This document shows positions 9,621 through 19,639 of a DNA stretch of 64,000 nucleotides, piece by piece (the first letter of the stretch is position 1; each line of letters begins with the position of its first letter). The position numbers were made by a program, and so were the translations under genes. The stretch lies in assembly GCA_023407175.1 (NCBI GenBank), contig JAEYMU010000053.1:310001-374000 (forward strand), in the 5' to 3' direction. Source of the stretch: Bacillota bacterium. Lineage in GTDB: Bacteria; Bacillota_A; Clostridia; Lachnospirales; Lachnospiraceae. The notes below the pieces were generated by a model. That model was given only the letters and a program-made list of their open reading frames with translations. It was not told the origin of the DNA and did not search any database.

Positions 9621-11441
9621 TTATGTCTCCTGTTCTATCTTAAACTGATTAATGATATCATTCAGTTCCTTTGACATATTATGAAGCTGGGCAATGTTAT
9701 AGATAATTCTGTCCAAAGTCGCAGCCTGTTCCTGAGCAGCCGCAGATATCTGCTGAGCTGATGCAGAATTTTCCTCCGCTGTTTTTGCGACACTTTCAAG
9801 CTGTTCCAGAATATCGTTCTTCTTATGGTTAATCTCCATATTTCGATTCGAGATTAACTGAATTCCCTGAAGCAGCTGCTGCAGTCCCTCCTCAGTTTTC
9901 TTCATAACATCCTGGGTCTGCTGTACACTGTGGTTAATTTTTTCCACTCCTACCCTGTTAATCTCGATGAACTTAACAGCCTCTTCCGATTGCTCCTTCA
10001 TCTGATCAATCTTATTTCTGATATTCTCTGTGGCAATGGCTGTTTCATTGGCAAGCTTGCGGATTTCCTCTGCAACCACACTAAATCCGGTACCATGCTC
10101 ACCTGCCCTTGCTGCTTCAATGCTTGCATTCAAAGCCAGCAGATTGGTCTGCTTTGCCACATTCGTTATAATGATGGTGATCACATCAATATCCTTGGAA
10201 TGTTCGTTGATATTATGGATAACATGTTCAATTTCCGAGGAATTCGCCAAATTCTCATTATTTGCTTCCATCAAAAGCTTTACAGAGGATAACCCCTCCT
10301 CCTTAAGCTCCAGATTCTGCTGGGCTACCGCCTCAATCCTGACACCGGTATCAGCCGCCTCCTTGATATACTCGCCCAATAGAGCGACCTCCTCCGACGC
10401 ATCCTGGGTCTTCCTGAACTGATCCTGGGTCAGATCAGCCATCTGGCTTATGGACATGGTCACCTCTTCCGTTGCCTGAGATACAATCTCCGAGGAACTG
10501 CTTAGCTCCTGTGCAAAGCCCTCCAGGTGATCACTGGAATGAATCATACTTCGAAGGATTCGATTTAAGTTGTCTAAAAGGCTGTTAACCGAATCCGCCA
10601 GCAGCTTCGTTTCATCCTTGCTCCTGATGTGAAGCTTTTGCTGTGTCAGGTCTCCATCGGATACTTCCTTTAAGATCTCTGATATTATCCTGATCGGCTT
10701 CGTAATTCTTGAAGATAGGCCAATGGCTAAGGTCAGTGAAACCACCAGAATAACTGCCCCCCAGATCAGATTATTGACCAGAATCCGGTTTGATCCGCTG
10801 GCTAATTCATCATCATAAATAACCGCAGACACTACCCAGTCCCAATAAGGAAAGTATTTTGTATATACGGTTTTACCGTCCATTACCGCACTGTCCTGCT
10901 CCTTTAAGGAGTAATTTAATATGCCGCCTCCCGATTTTGCCAAAGAGATCATATCCTGTATAATATATCTTCCGTCACTTGACTGTAAATTATTAATATT
11001 ATCCTTCAGGAACGGATGGTATATCACATCACCCTGGGAATTCACAATAAAAATATATCCATATTCGCCAAGATTTAAGAAATGATTCTTCATATAAGAG
11101 TTTTCTGTAGCAGAGGAGGTAGCATCTGTCTCTTCCTGGGTAGCCGAAGATACGGAATCCGTCCCATTATCCTGAAGCAAACCAATGGCAGCTATAGAAG
11201 CCTCCTTCGCCGCCTCCTGCGTCATCCATTGCTCTTCTCCCGTTGTATAGGAATAATTTCTGTTGATTTCCGCAAGACTTGTCTCAATGGCATTTTCCAA
11301 AATAATTTTATTGGATTTGTTAATCTCATCTCTGGAGATTACAAAATTAATCGCCGAAATGCAAAATATTGAGATAATAATTGAAGCCGAAATCAGAATA
11401 CTGATTTTTCTGTTAATACCTTTCTGTCTGTGCTTTCTCAT
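9621..11441 (-). CDS. Methyl-accepting chemotaxis protein
   Basis: About 606 residues: a TM helix near residues 10-35, a periplasm-facing Cache-type sensor ([19 protein letters not shown], then [15 protein letters not shown]), a second TM (about 220-240), HAMP ([20 protein letters not shown]) and a long helical signalling domain with the hairpin tip containing [19 protein letters not shown] and [13 protein letters not shown]. It senses an extracellular ligand and controls CheA. The ATG at 11441 has GGAGG seven bases upstream, better than the GTG/ATG starts farther out. Single-gene unit with promoter and terminator. Confidence 0.95.
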   Translation of the reverse strand: MRKHRQKGINRKISILISASIIISIFCISAINFVISRDEINKSNKIILENAIETSLAEINRNYSYTTGEEQWMTQEAAKEASIAAIGLLQDNGTDSVSSATQEETDATSSATENSYMKNHFLNLGEYGYIFIVNSQGDVIYHPFLKDNINNLQSSDGRYIIQDMISLAKSGGGILNYSLKEQDSAVMDGKTVYTKYFPYWDWVVSAVIYDDELASGSNRILVNNLIWGAVILVVSLTLAIGLSSRITKPIRIISEILKEVSDGDLTQQKLHIRSKDETKLLADSVNSLLDNLNRILRSMIHSSDHLEGFAQELSSSSEIVSQATEEVTMSISQMADLTQDQFRKTQDASEEVALLGEYIKEAADTGVRIEAVAQQNLELKEEGLSSVKLLMEANNENLANSSEIEHVIHNINEHSKDIDVITIIITNVAKQTNLLALNASIEAARAGEHGTGFSVVAEEIRKLANETAIATENIRNKIDQMKEQSEEAVKFIEINRVGVEKINHSVQQTQDVMKKTEEGLQQLLQGIQLISNRNMEINHKKNDILEQLESVAKTAEENSASAQQISAAAQEQAATLDRIIYNIAQLHNMSKELNDIINQFKIEQET

Positions 11442-11505
11442 ACGTATTCCTCCTGCCCGTTCCATGCATATCCTTTCTTTTGTTTTTAGATCGTTATCTA
11501 GTACT

Positions 11506-11534
11506 ATTTTACCATAAATTTAATGATACGGCAA
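11506..11534 (-). promoter_or_regulatory. Sigma-A promoter of the chemoreceptor gene
   Basis: TTGCCG, 17 bases, TAAAAT on the minus strand, ending 64 bases before the chosen ATG. A sigma-A type promoter for a chemotaxis gene, unlike the sigma-28-like signal before flgM. Confidence 0.65.
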
Positions 11535-11657
11535 GATTTGCTCTATCCTGCATCAACAAATAATTCGATATTATTTAACAAAATACAACATATTATTATG
11601 CTTTATTTCACTGCATAATTTATTATTCAGATACTATTTTAACTTAATTTTATCACG

Positions 11658-11687
11658 CAAAAAAGGCAGGGAATTTAATTCCCTGCC
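11658..11687 (-). terminator. Terminator after the sugar ABC ATPase gene
   Basis: A perfect stem GGCAGGGAATT / AATTCCCTGCC with a single-base loop followed by TTTTTTG on the minus strand, about 65 bases past the stop codon. A textbook intrinsic terminator. Confidence 0.92.
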
Positions 11688-11751
11688 CTCTATCTTATAT
11701 TATGATAACCGTATAACTATCGCAAGCCGCTTCTATGCCGGCTACTTTGAA

Positions 11752-12867
11752 TTAGTTTGTAATAACCTGCTCTGTCTCTTTATCAAAGATATGCAGTTTA
11801 GACATATCAAATGCAATCTTTAAGGTATCATCCGGTCTTGCTGTTGTACGAGGATTAACACGTGCAGTAATTTCCAAGGTCTCATCAACAGTGAAGTATA
11901 AGAATACTTCTGCACCCAACAACTCATATACTCTTACAGTAGCTTCAATAATGCTGTCCGGTGAGCTGCTTAAGAACATTTCCTCATCATGAATATCCTC
12001 AGGACGGATACCGATAACAACTGTCTTTCCTTCATAGCCGCCATCAATAACCTTCTTGGCTTTTCCTTCCGGAATCTTTACAGAGTTAGCGCCGAAGGTT
12101 GCATATACATCCGTACCCTTCTTAACGATGGTTGCATCAATCATATTCATCTGCGGAGATCCCATGAAGCCTGCTACGAACAGGTTCTTGGGCTTGTCAT
12201 ATAAATTCTGAGGGGTATCTACCTGCTGAATTAAACCATCCTTCATAACAACGATTCTGGTACCAAGAGTCATAGCCTCTGTCTGGTCATGTGTTACATA
12301 AATGATGGTTGTCTGTAATCTCTGATGCAGCTTGGAGATCTCGATACGCATCTGTACTCTTAACTTAGCATCAAGGTTTGATAACGGCTCATCCATAAGG
12401 AATACCTTAGGATTACGAACGATAGCACGACCCATGGCAACACGCTGTCTCTGACCACCGGAGAGAGCCTTCGGCTTACGGTCTAACAAATGCTCAATAT
12501 CAAGAATCTTAGCAGCCTCATGTACCTGCTTGTCAATCTGATCCTTCGGAACCTTTCTTAATTTCAGACCAAATGCCATGTTATCATAAACTGACATATG
12601 GGGATATAATGCGTAGTTCTGGAATACCATCGCGATATCTCTATCCTTAGGTTCTACATCGTTAACTAATTTATCTGCGATCCAAAGCTCGCCCTGTGAA
12701 ATTTCTTCCAGTCCTGCGATCATACGAAGTGTTGTTGATTTACCGCAACCGGACGGTCCTACGAAGATGATAAATTCTCTATCTGCTATTTCAAGATTGA
12801 AGTCTTTTACAGCTACTACTCCGTTAGGATATTGTTTGCATATGTTCTTTAATGATAAGCTTGCCAT
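11752..12867 (-). CDS. Sugar ABC transporter ATPase (MsmK/UgpC/MalK type)
   Basis: A 371-residue ATPase: Walker [14 protein letters not shown], signature [15 protein letters not shown], Walker [15 protein letters not shown]-loop [10 protein letters not shown], and the C-terminal TOBE/OB regulatory region (about 245-371, e.g. [14 protein letters not shown]) of carbohydrate importers. In Firmicutes a single orphan MsmK-type ATPase energises many sugar importers whose membrane and binding proteins lie elsewhere; no permease genes adjoin it here, which fits. The ATG at 12867 has AGGAGG 7 bases upstream; an upstream in-frame ATG at 12906 lacks a site. Confidence 0.93.
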   Translation of the reverse strand: MASLSLKNICKQYPNGVVAVKDFNLEIADREFIIFVGPSGCGKSTTLRMIAGLEEISQGELWIADKLVNDVEPKDRDIAMVFQNYALYPHMSVYDNMAFGLKLRKVPKDQIDKQVHEAAKILDIEHLLDRKPKALSGGQRQRVAMGRAIVRNPKVFLMDEPLSNLDAKLRVQMRIEISKLHQRLQTTIIYVTHDQTEAMTLGTRIVVMKDGLIQQVDTPQNLYDKPKNLFVAGFMGSPQMNMIDATIVKKGTDVYATFGANSVKIPEGKAKKVIDGGYEGKTVVIGIRPEDIHDEEMFLSSSPDSIIEATVRVYELLGAEVFLYFTVDETLEITARVNPRTTARPDDTLKIAFDMSKLHIFDKETEQVITN

Positions 12868-13056
12868 GTTATATCCTCCTAATTGTTCTATGTTTCCTGT
12901 ATTCATGTACTATTACTATAATTGTAATGATACACTATTTGCAGGGTTAGTACCATATCCCATTTCAACAAAATAGATTTTGCCCTTTTGTATAATTTGT
13001 ATATCTATTTTCAAAATAAGTAGATTTACCGATAATACGCTAAATAATCGCCAAAA

Positions 13057-13932
13057 TTACTGTCTATATTCAATAAAGCCCTCTCCCATAACCTCCCTTA
13101 CATCACTGATAATCACAAAGGATTTCTTATCGATTTTCTGCGCAATCTCTATTATTTTAACGATTTCTTTCTTGGAAACCACGCAAAAAAGCATCTTTTT
13201 ATCCTGATCCGAATACATTCCAGTGGCGCTCACACCGGTTACACCGCGTCCAATCTGATGCAGTATAGCGTCCGCAATTTCCTTATATTGATCTGAAATA
13301 ATATAGGCCATCTTGGCGAATTTCAAGCCTTCCAGAATACCGTCCGATACCTTGGAGGTGATAAAAACAGCGATTATTGCATACAAAGCATTTCCAAGGC
13401 CAAAGACGACTGCACCGGCCAGGATCACAAAGCCATCAACAAAATTCAATATCTGCGGAATGGATATATGTTTTTTCGTCGTATGAATAATATTGGCCAG
13501 AAGGTCTGTACCTCCCGTGGAGGCCTGTGCAGAAAAGACAAGTCCGATTCCGATACCCCCGATGACTCCGCCAAGAATAGCTCCAAGGAGATAGTCCTCT
13601 ATCTTCAAATCATAAACAGGAATTATCATCAGTGCAAGAATAAAGGCTACGGTTCCAAAGACAGCAGATACCAAAAACTTAAGCCCTCTCATCCAGGCAG
13701 TCAGGGTAAACAGCAAAATATTGCACACGATTGTAAACAGCCAAATTGGAATTCCTCCGGGCACCCAGCTCTTCGTTACATACTTTACTACAATGGCGAG
13801 ACCTGATACTCCCCCCGTTACCAGCCCCATCGGTTCAAAGATCAGGTTAACCGATACCGCCATGAGTACTGATCCCATTACGATGACAAGATATTTCCTG
13901 ATTAGCAATAATTTCTTATTCCACAATTTCAT
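13057..13932 (-). CDS. YitT family membrane protein (DUF161/DUF2179)
   Basis: About 291 residues with five or six TM helices (starting RKYLVIVMGSVLMAVSVNLIF) containing the repeated YitT motif (GLVTGGVSGLAIVV and AQASTGGTDLLANI), followed by a cytoplasmic DUF2179 domain (from about 215; GVTGVSATGMYSDQDKKML). The function of YitT proteins is not settled. The ATG at 13932 has AAGGAG 12 bases upstream and fits the family start. A second, diverged YitT lies at about 20 kb. Confidence 0.85.
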   Translation of the reverse strand: MKLWNKKLLLIRKYLVIVMGSVLMAVSVNLIFEPMGLVTGGVSGLAIVVKYVTKSWVPGGIPIWLFTIVCNILLFTLTAWMRGLKFLVSAVFGTVAFILALMIIPVYDLKIEDYLLGAILGGVIGGIGIGLVFSAQASTGGTDLLANIIHTTKKHISIPQILNFVDGFVILAGAVVFGLGNALYAIIAVFITSKVSDGILEGLKFAKMAYIISDQYKEIADAILHQIGRGVTGVSATGMYSDQDKKMLFCVVSKKEIVKIIEIAQKIDKKSFVIISDVREVMGEGFIEYRQ

Positions 13933-14036
13933 ATTTCGGTCCAGCTCCTTAACCATTTTGCACAGTACCATTATTTGTATGGTATACATAACAGCTGCAG
14001 TTTATGCATGCTGCACGAAGAATGGCTTTGCCGGGA

Positions 14037-14070
14037 GAAGGCCCGCAATGAATTATCATCGCAGGCCTTC
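14037..14070 (-). terminator. Possible terminator hairpin after the LCP-like gene
   Basis: A 14-bp stem including two wobble pairs, GAAGGCCTGCGATGA paired with TCATTGCGGGCCTTC. No U-tract follows on either strand, so it may be a Rho-independent pause or RNA 3-prime stabiliser rather than a full terminator. Confidence 0.4.
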
Positions 14071-14103
14071 CTTCCGAAACAATTATCAATTATAATCTGT
14101 AAA

Positions 14104-14934
14104 TCAATCAATGCCTGAGAGCTCCTCGAACAGCTGGCTGGTTAAATCGGCATTCATTTCATAGGCATTGTTCAAGTTTTTGCCTGGAAGCAGCTCAAAG
14201 GCCACCTCTCCCAGCACTGCCTGGCTATAATTCTCCGCAAGACTTAATTTATCCGTAAGTGAAAGGTCGGATTTAAGCTGTGGGTAAAGCTCTTCGATAT
14301 AGGCACTCAGCTTTTCCTGTGTATCCAGTGTTTTCAGAAATTTCTTATAATCGCTTGTAAATACCTCCATTGGTACGGAATCGTACTGGTCGGACTGCTG
14401 TACCTGTTTTTCCTTGAATATCGTATCATAGGTTTCTTTCGGAATTACCGTATAATAATTAATGTCCGTTTTCAGCAGCTCCTCCGCAATCAGAACTTCA
14501 TCCGCATATGCTTTATTGCCGCTTAAGTATTTTGTAATCGTGGATAGCTTTAGTATCTGGGGTATCTCAGGATCGTCTAATATCAGCTTCTGGTATAGGG
14601 TATTTGATAGGGTCAGCTGTGTTCTGACGGGTATTGTGACATATGTAAACTTATTCGTATCACTGTCGAATACCTCAAGTACAAGCTTTGTAATCTCCTG
14701 GGTCTCTTCCTCATAGCAGCAGATTAAATTCTTCGAGACACCCTCCTGATCAGTTACTGCTATCTCCCCTGTATTCGTATCCTCCTGGTAAGCAACCTCC
14801 GCCTGCTCTCTGTCCGGCTGCCAATAAAGCATAGCCGCTTTATAGCTTAATACTCCGGCTAGTAATAATAGTATTACGATGATAAATGATCTGATAAATA
14901 TTTTAATAAACAATCTGGTTGTTCTTCGTTTCAT
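14104..14934 (-). CDS. Membrane-anchored LCP-like extracytoplasmic protein, divergent
   Basis: About 276 residues: a basic N-terminus and one TM helix (about 9-32), then an outside domain. The stretch LVLEVFDSDTNKFTYVTIPV, then ... LKLSTITKYLSG ... INYYTVIPKETYDTIF follows the spacing of LytR-CpsA-Psr (LCP) ligase domains, but the hallmark PRDT is replaced by PVRT and the other conserved arginine/aspartate residues are not apparent. I infer an LCP-derived protein that has lost the transferase site; it could equally be a hypothetical protein with a similar fold. The ATG at 14934 has AGAGG 8 bases upstream. Confidence 0.55.
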   Translation of the reverse strand: MKRRTTRLFIKIFIRSFIIVILLLLAGVLSYKAAMLYWQPDREQAEVAYQEDTNTGEIAVTDQEGVSKNLICCYEEETQEITKLVLEVFDSDTNKFTYVTIPVRTQLTLSNTLYQKLILDDPEIPQILKLSTITKYLSGNKAYADEVLIAEELLKTDINYYTVIPKETYDTIFKEKQVQQSDQYDSVPMEVFTSDYKKFLKTLDTQEKLSAYIEELYPQLKSDLSLTDKLSLAENYSQAVLGEVAFELLPGKNLNNAYEMNADLTSQLFEELSGID

Positions 14935-15082
14935 ATCCTGCACCTCTTACTCCTTATTTTAGCATACGGCGCAAGGTTTATCAATGTTTCGGGGGAGTTG
15001 TTTATTTCCAGGGTAAAATGTGGTATACTGTGTATCTAATAATCTATCATTTGAAATGCCGTATGGCAGCATGGAGGTTGAA

Positions 15083-15814
15083 ATGAACAAAAAAACTGTG
15101 CTTGTTACGGGTTCCTCTCGCGGAATAGGCAAGGCAATTGCCGTAAAGTTTGCAAAGAAGGGCTATAATGTCATTATTAACTGTGCCCATCGGGAGGAGG
15201 ACCTGCTAAAAACAAAAGCGGAAATAGAAACCTATCAGGTGTCCTGTCACGCTTATCTTGGAGATATGGGCGATATCGCTGCCGCAAGAGAGCTTTTCGC
15301 ACAGATCAAGAAGCTCTATGGCTCTGTCGATGTTCTGGTCAATAACGCGGGAATTGCATACGTAGGATTGTTCACCGACATGACCCCGGAGGATTGGAAC
15401 AGGGTGATCACCACAAATCTGACCTCTGTATATAACTGCTGCTCCCTTGCCATACCGGACATGGTTCATAGTAAATCCGGCAAAATCATCAATATTTCCT
15501 CAGTCTGGGGCAATACCGGGGCTTCCTGTGAGGTCGCTTATTCCGCCTCAAAGGGCGGTATGAACGCATTTACAAAAGCCCTGGCTAAGGAGCTTGCTCC
15601 CAGTAATATTCAGGTTAATGCAGTGGCCTGCGGTGCTATTGACACGGAGATGAACCAGTTTCTGACTGACGAAGAGCTGATTCGTTTAATTGATGAAATA
15701 CCGGCCAGCCGTCTTGGGAGGGCCGAGGAAGTAGCCGACCTGGTATACCACCTGGCATATAAAAACGAATATCTGACCGGACAGATTATCGGACTGGACG
15801 GAGGATGGATATAG
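15083..15814 (+). CDS. Short-chain dehydrogenase/reductase (FabG-like)
   Basis: A 243-residue SDR with the dinucleotide site TGSSRGIGKAIA, the NNAG motif, catalytic Ser (INISSVWG), YSASKGG (Tyr-x-x-x-Lys), and a C-terminus ending GQIIGLDGGWI. It resembles 3-oxoacyl-ACP reductases but is not in a fatty-acid operon, so the substrate is unknown. The ATG at 15083 has GGAGG five bases upstream; the longer frame from 15020 lacks a site. Confidence 0.85.
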   Translation: MNKKTVLVTGSSRGIGKAIAVKFAKKGYNVIINCAHREEDLLKTKAEIETYQVSCHAYLGDMGDIAAARELFAQIKKLYGSVDVLVNNAGIAYVGLFTDMTPEDWNRVITTNLTSVYNCCSLAIPDMVHSKSGKIINISSVWGNTGASCEVAYSASKGGMNAFTKALAKELAPSNIQVNAVACGAIDTEMNQFLTDEELIRLIDEIPASRLGRAEEVADLVYHLAYKNEYLTGQIIGLDGGWI

Positions 15815-15838
15815 ACGGAGATGCTGTAAAATAGTAAT

Positions 15839-15878
15839 CCCGGCTGCGGGAATAGAAATAGGTTTTCCGCAGCCGGGG
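15839..15878. terminator. Bidirectional terminator between the SDR and anti-sigma genes
   Basis: An 11-bp GC-rich stem, CCCGGCTGCGG / CCGCAGCCGGG, with a 17-base loop between two convergent genes. U-tracts on both sides are weak (CATCATTTT on plus, ATTACTATTTT on minus). Confidence 0.65.
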
Positions 15879-15918
15879 TCATCATTTTGTGGTATTCTCT
15901 TAGCTATTCATAGAAATT

Positions 15919-16776
15919 TTAGTAGAAGGCGTCGATGATATCCTCATAGACTTCCGTATTAACAGTACCTGAAAGAAGATATTCCATACCCCCGTGATAA
16001 AAGACCGCATTGATCGAAGCACCGCTTACAAAGATTTGAGCTTCGATACCGTTGGGACTTTGATAGGTCTCAAGCAATCTCATCTGCTGGAAGGTATGAA
16101 CATATTCCGTGGTGGTCATTGGCAGTCCGTCAATGGAAAAGCTTATTGTCAATCGTACCACATCCTTGAAACGCTCACCCGGATTAAATGTAAGTCCTCC
16201 GTTATGCTCTTCAATATTCTGAATATCCCCAATAATATAGCCCTTATCCCAAATTGTTCCTATGCTTGTAATTATACCAAGGCTTTCGTCCTCCACCGGA
16301 AGTGTCAATAATACCTTATTGTCATAGGTATTATCCCAGGCCATGGAATTCTGAAGTATATCAATCCCCAGGGCATTTGCCGTATCCTCCAGAGAGGAAT
16401 AATTTTTGGATGCGACATAAGTGCCATATTCATCCATGGTATCCGGCCATGATATCGTAATCTTATCCAGATCCTGCTGGGCAATCACTGTTCCATTCTC
16501 AGATTGTACTGTATTCCTTGTAAATAATCCGGAGGCAAAGGTATAGACAGCATTCCAGTTCAGCACCAATGCAAGCATTACACAGGCTGCCGCACCGGCC
16601 ATTGAAAAATTCTTATACATTTTTCTTTTGCGCTCCTTCGATATCTTTCCCTTCAATATGCGCATGATTTTATCCGACGATAATTCCATCTCCGCTTCCA
16701 TTGACTCAATGGAATCCACGATATCAAGCTCGCTTTGTATACTTAATTCTGAACATCTGCTTCTGTTAGCCTTCAT
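15919..16776 (-). CDS. Putative membrane-bound anti-sigma factor
   Basis: A 285-residue protein with a cytoplasmic N-terminus (about 1-52), one TM helix (about 55-76, AGAAACVMLALVLNWNAVY) and an extracytoplasmic DUF4179/DUF5643-like region. Its start lies 11 bases inside the end of the ECF sigma gene, with AAAGGGG 8 bases upstream, so the two are translated together; this arrangement is the main argument that it restrains that sigma factor. The stimulus is unknown. Confidence 0.75.
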   Translation of the reverse strand: MKANRSRCSELSIQSELDIVDSIESMEAEMELSSDKIMRILKGKISKERKRKMYKNFSMAGAAACVMLALVLNWNAVYTFASGLFTRNTVQSENGTVIAQQDLDKITISWPDTMDEYGTYVASKNYSSLEDTANALGIDILQNSMAWDNTYDNKVLLTLPVEDESLGIITSIGTIWDKGYIIGDIQNIEEHNGGLTFNPGERFKDVVRLTISFSIDGLPMTTTEYVHTFQQMRLLETYQSPNGIEAQIFVSGASINAVFYHGGMEYLLSGTVNTEVYEDIIDAFY

Positions 16777-17320
16777 AACAATATCCCCTTTCTGATAATT
16801 GTTTTTTTAATTTCTTTCTGGCTCTTGCCAGCTTGGCTTTGACCGTATTCGGGTTAAGCTTAAGCTCTGAGGCAATGTCATTGATCGACTCCCCGTCCAT
16901 ATGGTACCTTATAAATATTTCCCTGTCCGGAGATTTCAGCAATGCAATCTCAGCCGTCAAATTGCTCCTTGCTTCCTTGTCAAGAAATTCGTTCTCCGGC
17001 GAAGTACTGCCTTGCAGCTCCATATCCTCCTCCAGGGCAACGGTGTTTTTATAATTTCTCAACTTATTGACAGCCATATTCCGCGCGATCACACCAAGAT
17101 AATTCTTGATACTCCCTTTATTCGGATTCAGTTTGTCATGTTGCTTCCATAGTGCAAAAAAGACGTCCGCAACCACCTCTTCTACATCCTCCGGCTCCAT
17201 TGAAGCTGAGATTTTGCTTCTTACAACTGCACCGACATAATTTTTATAGGTGTTTACAACCTCCTCAAATGCTGCCATATCATGCCGTTTCAGTCGTTTA
17301 ATCAATAACTCCTCCTGCAA
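16766..17320 (-). CDS. ECF-type RNA polymerase sigma factor
   Basis: A 184-residue sigma-70 family protein: region 2 (MAAFEEVVNTYKNYVGAVVR ... VADVFFALWKQ) and region 4 with the helix-turn-helix SINDIASELKLNPNTVKAKLARARKKL. A TTG at 17320 with GGAGGG six bases upstream appears to be the start; the upstream ATG at 17365 lacks a ribosome site. It overlaps its presumed anti-sigma gene and is transcribed divergently from the GH1 gene. Confidence 0.87.
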   Translation of the reverse strand: MQEELLIKRLKRHDMAAFEEVVNTYKNYVGAVVRSKISASMEPEDVEEVVADVFFALWKQHDKLNPNKGSIKNYLGVIARNMAVNKLRNYKNTVALEEDMELQGSTSPENEFLDKEARSNLTAEIALLKSPDREIFIRYHMDGESINDIASELKLNPNTVKAKLARARKKLKKQLSERGYCYEG

Positions 17321-17395
17321 ACTTATCCCTCCCTCGATCAGTTTTGTATGGATTAATAAATGCATTTATTATCTATTACAATGATATAATCACAT

Positions 17396-17424
17396 TTTAT
17401 AATATCCGGGTTGCATATAATCAA
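17396..17424 (-). promoter_or_regulatory. Promoter of the sigma/anti-sigma operon
   Basis: TTGATT, 17 bases, TATAAA on the minus strand, about 75 bases before the TTG start of the sigma gene. The same interval contains GCAACC, which loosely resembles an ECF -35 element, so self-activation is possible but not shown. Confidence 0.5.
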
Positions 17425-17448
17425 AAAAATTTATGTAAAATTATCTCG

Positions 17449-17476
17449 TTACAACAAGCGGCATTTGTAGTAAAAT
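17449..17476 (+). promoter_or_regulatory. Promoter of the GH1 beta-glucosidase gene
   Basis: TTACAA, 16 bases, TAAAAT on the plus strand. The predicted transcript start lies just past 17480, which excludes the upstream ORF start at 17475 and supports the ATG at 17508. Only 24 bases separate it from the divergent sigma-operon promoter, so the two may influence each other. Confidence 0.6.
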
Positions 17477-17507
17477 GAATCTATTACGACAAGGAGGCAT
17501 ACATGAA

Positions 17508-18872
17508 ATGGGTTTTAACAAAGATTTTATCTGGGGTGCAGCCACCTCTTCCTATCAGATCGAGGGAGCCGCGTATTCAGATGGCAAGGGTTTAAATATA
17601 TGGGATACCTTCTGTAAGGAAGAGGGTAAGATATTCGGCGGGCAAAACGGCGATATCGCCTGTGATCATTATAACCGTATGGAGGAGGATGTCGAGCTGA
17701 TGGCAAAAATGGGGTTAAAAGCCTACCGTTTTTCAATCAGCTGGTCCAGGCTTCTCCCAAATGGAACCGGTGAAATCTTCCAGGCCGGCATCGATTTTTA
17801 TAACCGCTTAATCAATAAGCTTCTGGAATATAAGATAGAACCATATATCACCCTTTACCATTGGGATCTTCCCTATGCTCTTCATCAGCAGGGAGGCTGG
17901 TTAAATCCGGAGATAGCAACCTGGTTTGGAGATTATGCAAAGCTTGTTGCCCAATGCTATTCTGACCGTGTAAGGTACTTTATGACAATAAATGAGCCCC
18001 AGGTTATCTTAGGTAATGGATATGTAGGCGGCGACCATGCTCCCGGTCATAGGCTTGGTAAAAAGGAAAGCCTGCAAATTGGTCATAATATTCTTACGGC
18101 ACACGGGACCGCAGTAAAGGCGCTTAGAGAGTATGCAAAGCAGCCGGTTCAAATCGGCATCGTAATGGCAACCTGCCCGGCAATTCCTGCTTCTGAAAGC
18201 CCTGAGGATGTCAAGGCTGCAAAGGAAGCATATGCTGCTGCAAGCAGGGATAACTTTATAGGCACCGATGTGTATTGGCTTGATCCTATCGTTTTGGGCA
18301 AATACCCTGAAGGATTACTGGCATCTGCCCAGGACATCATGCCCAATTATTCTAAAGAAAATATGCAGCTTATCAACCAGCCAATCGATTTCGTTGGAGC
18401 AAATATCTACTGGGGAAATACCTTTAAGGCTGGCGAGAAAGGCCAGCCTATTGCAGTGAAGCTTCCGGATGGGACCCCCAGAACAGCAATCGGCTGGTCA
18501 ATCACTCCCAGTGCGTTATATTGGGGTGCTGTGGAAAACTGCGGCAGATACCACCTTCCTTATTATATCACGGAAAATGGCATGTCGGCACATGATGCCG
18601 TCTCACTGGATGGACAGGTCCACGACCCGAACAGAATTGATTATATGAACCGTTATCTTCTGGGATTAGAACAGGCGGCAAAGGAGGGACATCCAATTAC
18701 CGGGTATTTTGCCTGGTCACTCATGGATAATTTCGAATGGGCGAATGGCTATAATGACCGGTTTGGTCTGATTTATGTTGATTTTCAGACAGGGCAGCGG
18801 CTTCTTAAGGATTCCGCCCATTGGTATAAGAAGGTGATCGAGTCGAATGGTGAGTCCTTACATCAGTACTAA
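17508..18872 (+). CDS. Glycoside hydrolase family 1 beta-glucosidase
   Basis: A 454-residue GH1 enzyme of typical length. It has the family start FIWGAATSSYQIEGA, the acid/base glutamate in TINEP (about residue 164), the nucleophile in ITENG (about 355), and the C-terminal pocket SLMDNFEWANGYNDRFGL. The NEWANGY region with a glutamate, rather than the Ser-Lys-Tyr phosphate pocket of 6-phospho-beta-glucosidases, favours unphosphorylated beta-glucosides or cello-oligosaccharides. It has no signal peptide, so it acts inside the cell. AAGGAGG lies 10 bases before the ATG. Confidence 0.93.
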   Translation: MGFNKDFIWGAATSSYQIEGAAYSDGKGLNIWDTFCKEEGKIFGGQNGDIACDHYNRMEEDVELMAKMGLKAYRFSISWSRLLPNGTGEIFQAGIDFYNRLINKLLEYKIEPYITLYHWDLPYALHQQGGWLNPEIATWFGDYAKLVAQCYSDRVRYFMTINEPQVILGNGYVGGDHAPGHRLGKKESLQIGHNILTAHGTAVKALREYAKQPVQIGIVMATCPAIPASESPEDVKAAKEAYAAASRDNFIGTDVYWLDPIVLGKYPEGLLASAQDIMPNYSKENMQLINQPIDFVGANIYWGNTFKAGEKGQPIAVKLPDGTPRTAIGWSITPSALYWGAVENCGRYHLPYYITENGMSAHDAVSLDGQVHDPNRIDYMNRYLLGLEQAAKEGHPITGYFAWSLMDNFEWANGYNDRFGLIYVDFQTGQRLLKDSAHWYKKVIESNGESLHQY

Positions 18873-18881
18873 ATAAATTTA

Positions 18882-18924
18882 AACAGGATCGCTGCATGAA
18901 TTGCAAAAGCGATCCTGTTTTTCT
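18882..18924 (+). terminator. Terminator after the GH1 gene
   Basis: AACAGGATCGCT paired with AGCGATCCTGTT followed by TTTC, 10 bases past the stop codon. The stem is near perfect and GC-balanced. Confidence 0.88.
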
Positions 18925-18961
18925 GCTGATTCTATCAGTTGTTCCAATGGCATCCGGTTGC

Positions 18962-19627
18962 TTACACTTTTATTATGTCTGCTATACTCTTAAGCCGTTC
19001 ATAGAACTGCTGGTAGAAATCCATGTTTTCATTATATTTTCTTATGTAAAAACCGTTTAGAATACACAGGTTCAGATTTTTTATTAATTTTTCATCCTGC
19101 GTATTCTTAATAATGCCTTCCACATCATTCAGGAAATAATGCCAGTCAACCAAAAACCTTTCGTAGGTATTTAGCGCCGGTGTCTCAAGCCATTTGCTGA
19201 TTTTTATCTTCGTTGCGGAGGTATTACGGCATTCTCCCACCTGTAAGAAGTATTTAAAATTGTGGTTATCATAATACCTTCCAAGGGGAAATAGCCTGCA
19301 TATTCCAGGACGGGAGGCATGAATGCTGCATTTTCCTTCCTGTCCAAGAAATGCACAGCCTTCGGAGGGCCCTGCCATTTTCAGATTTGGAAGAATAATT
19401 CCATCCACCAGGTTCAATTCTATTTTATCCTTCAGCAATTCCTCAAAGCCAGCCTTGAGATTTGCCGATAAGCGATAGACATCATAAGGGTCCAGAATAA
19501 TTGTATTACCCATTCCATGGCAGCAGGAAGCTGCTCCCTTACAGCTATTGCAGCTTAGCTTTGCAAGCTCATTTGATGTATATAATGTTCCGTCCGATAT
19601 TTCGTCAAGACTGCAATTTCGTCTCAT
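18962..19627 (-). CDS. YkgJ family cysteine cluster protein
   Basis: A 221-residue protein with the YkgJ cysteine pattern: CNSCKGAASCCHG near the N-terminus, then GCAFLGQEGKCSIHASRPGI and CRLFPLGR. These clusters probably bind zinc or an iron-sulfur centre; the function is unknown. It starts 12 bases after the second yitT stop codon, with GGAGGAG upstream, so the two are cotranscribed. Confidence 0.88.
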   Translation of the reverse strand: MRRNCSLDEISDGTLYTSNELAKLSCNSCKGAASCCHGMGNTIILDPYDVYRLSANLKAGFEELLKDKIELNLVDGIILPNLKMAGPSEGCAFLGQEGKCSIHASRPGICRLFPLGRYYDNHNFKYFLQVGECRNTSATKIKISKWLETPALNTYERFLVDWHYFLNDVEGIIKNTQDEKLIKNLNLCILNGFYIRKYNENMDFYQQFYERLKSIADIIKV

Positions 19628-19639
19628 TTTCTCCTCCGG

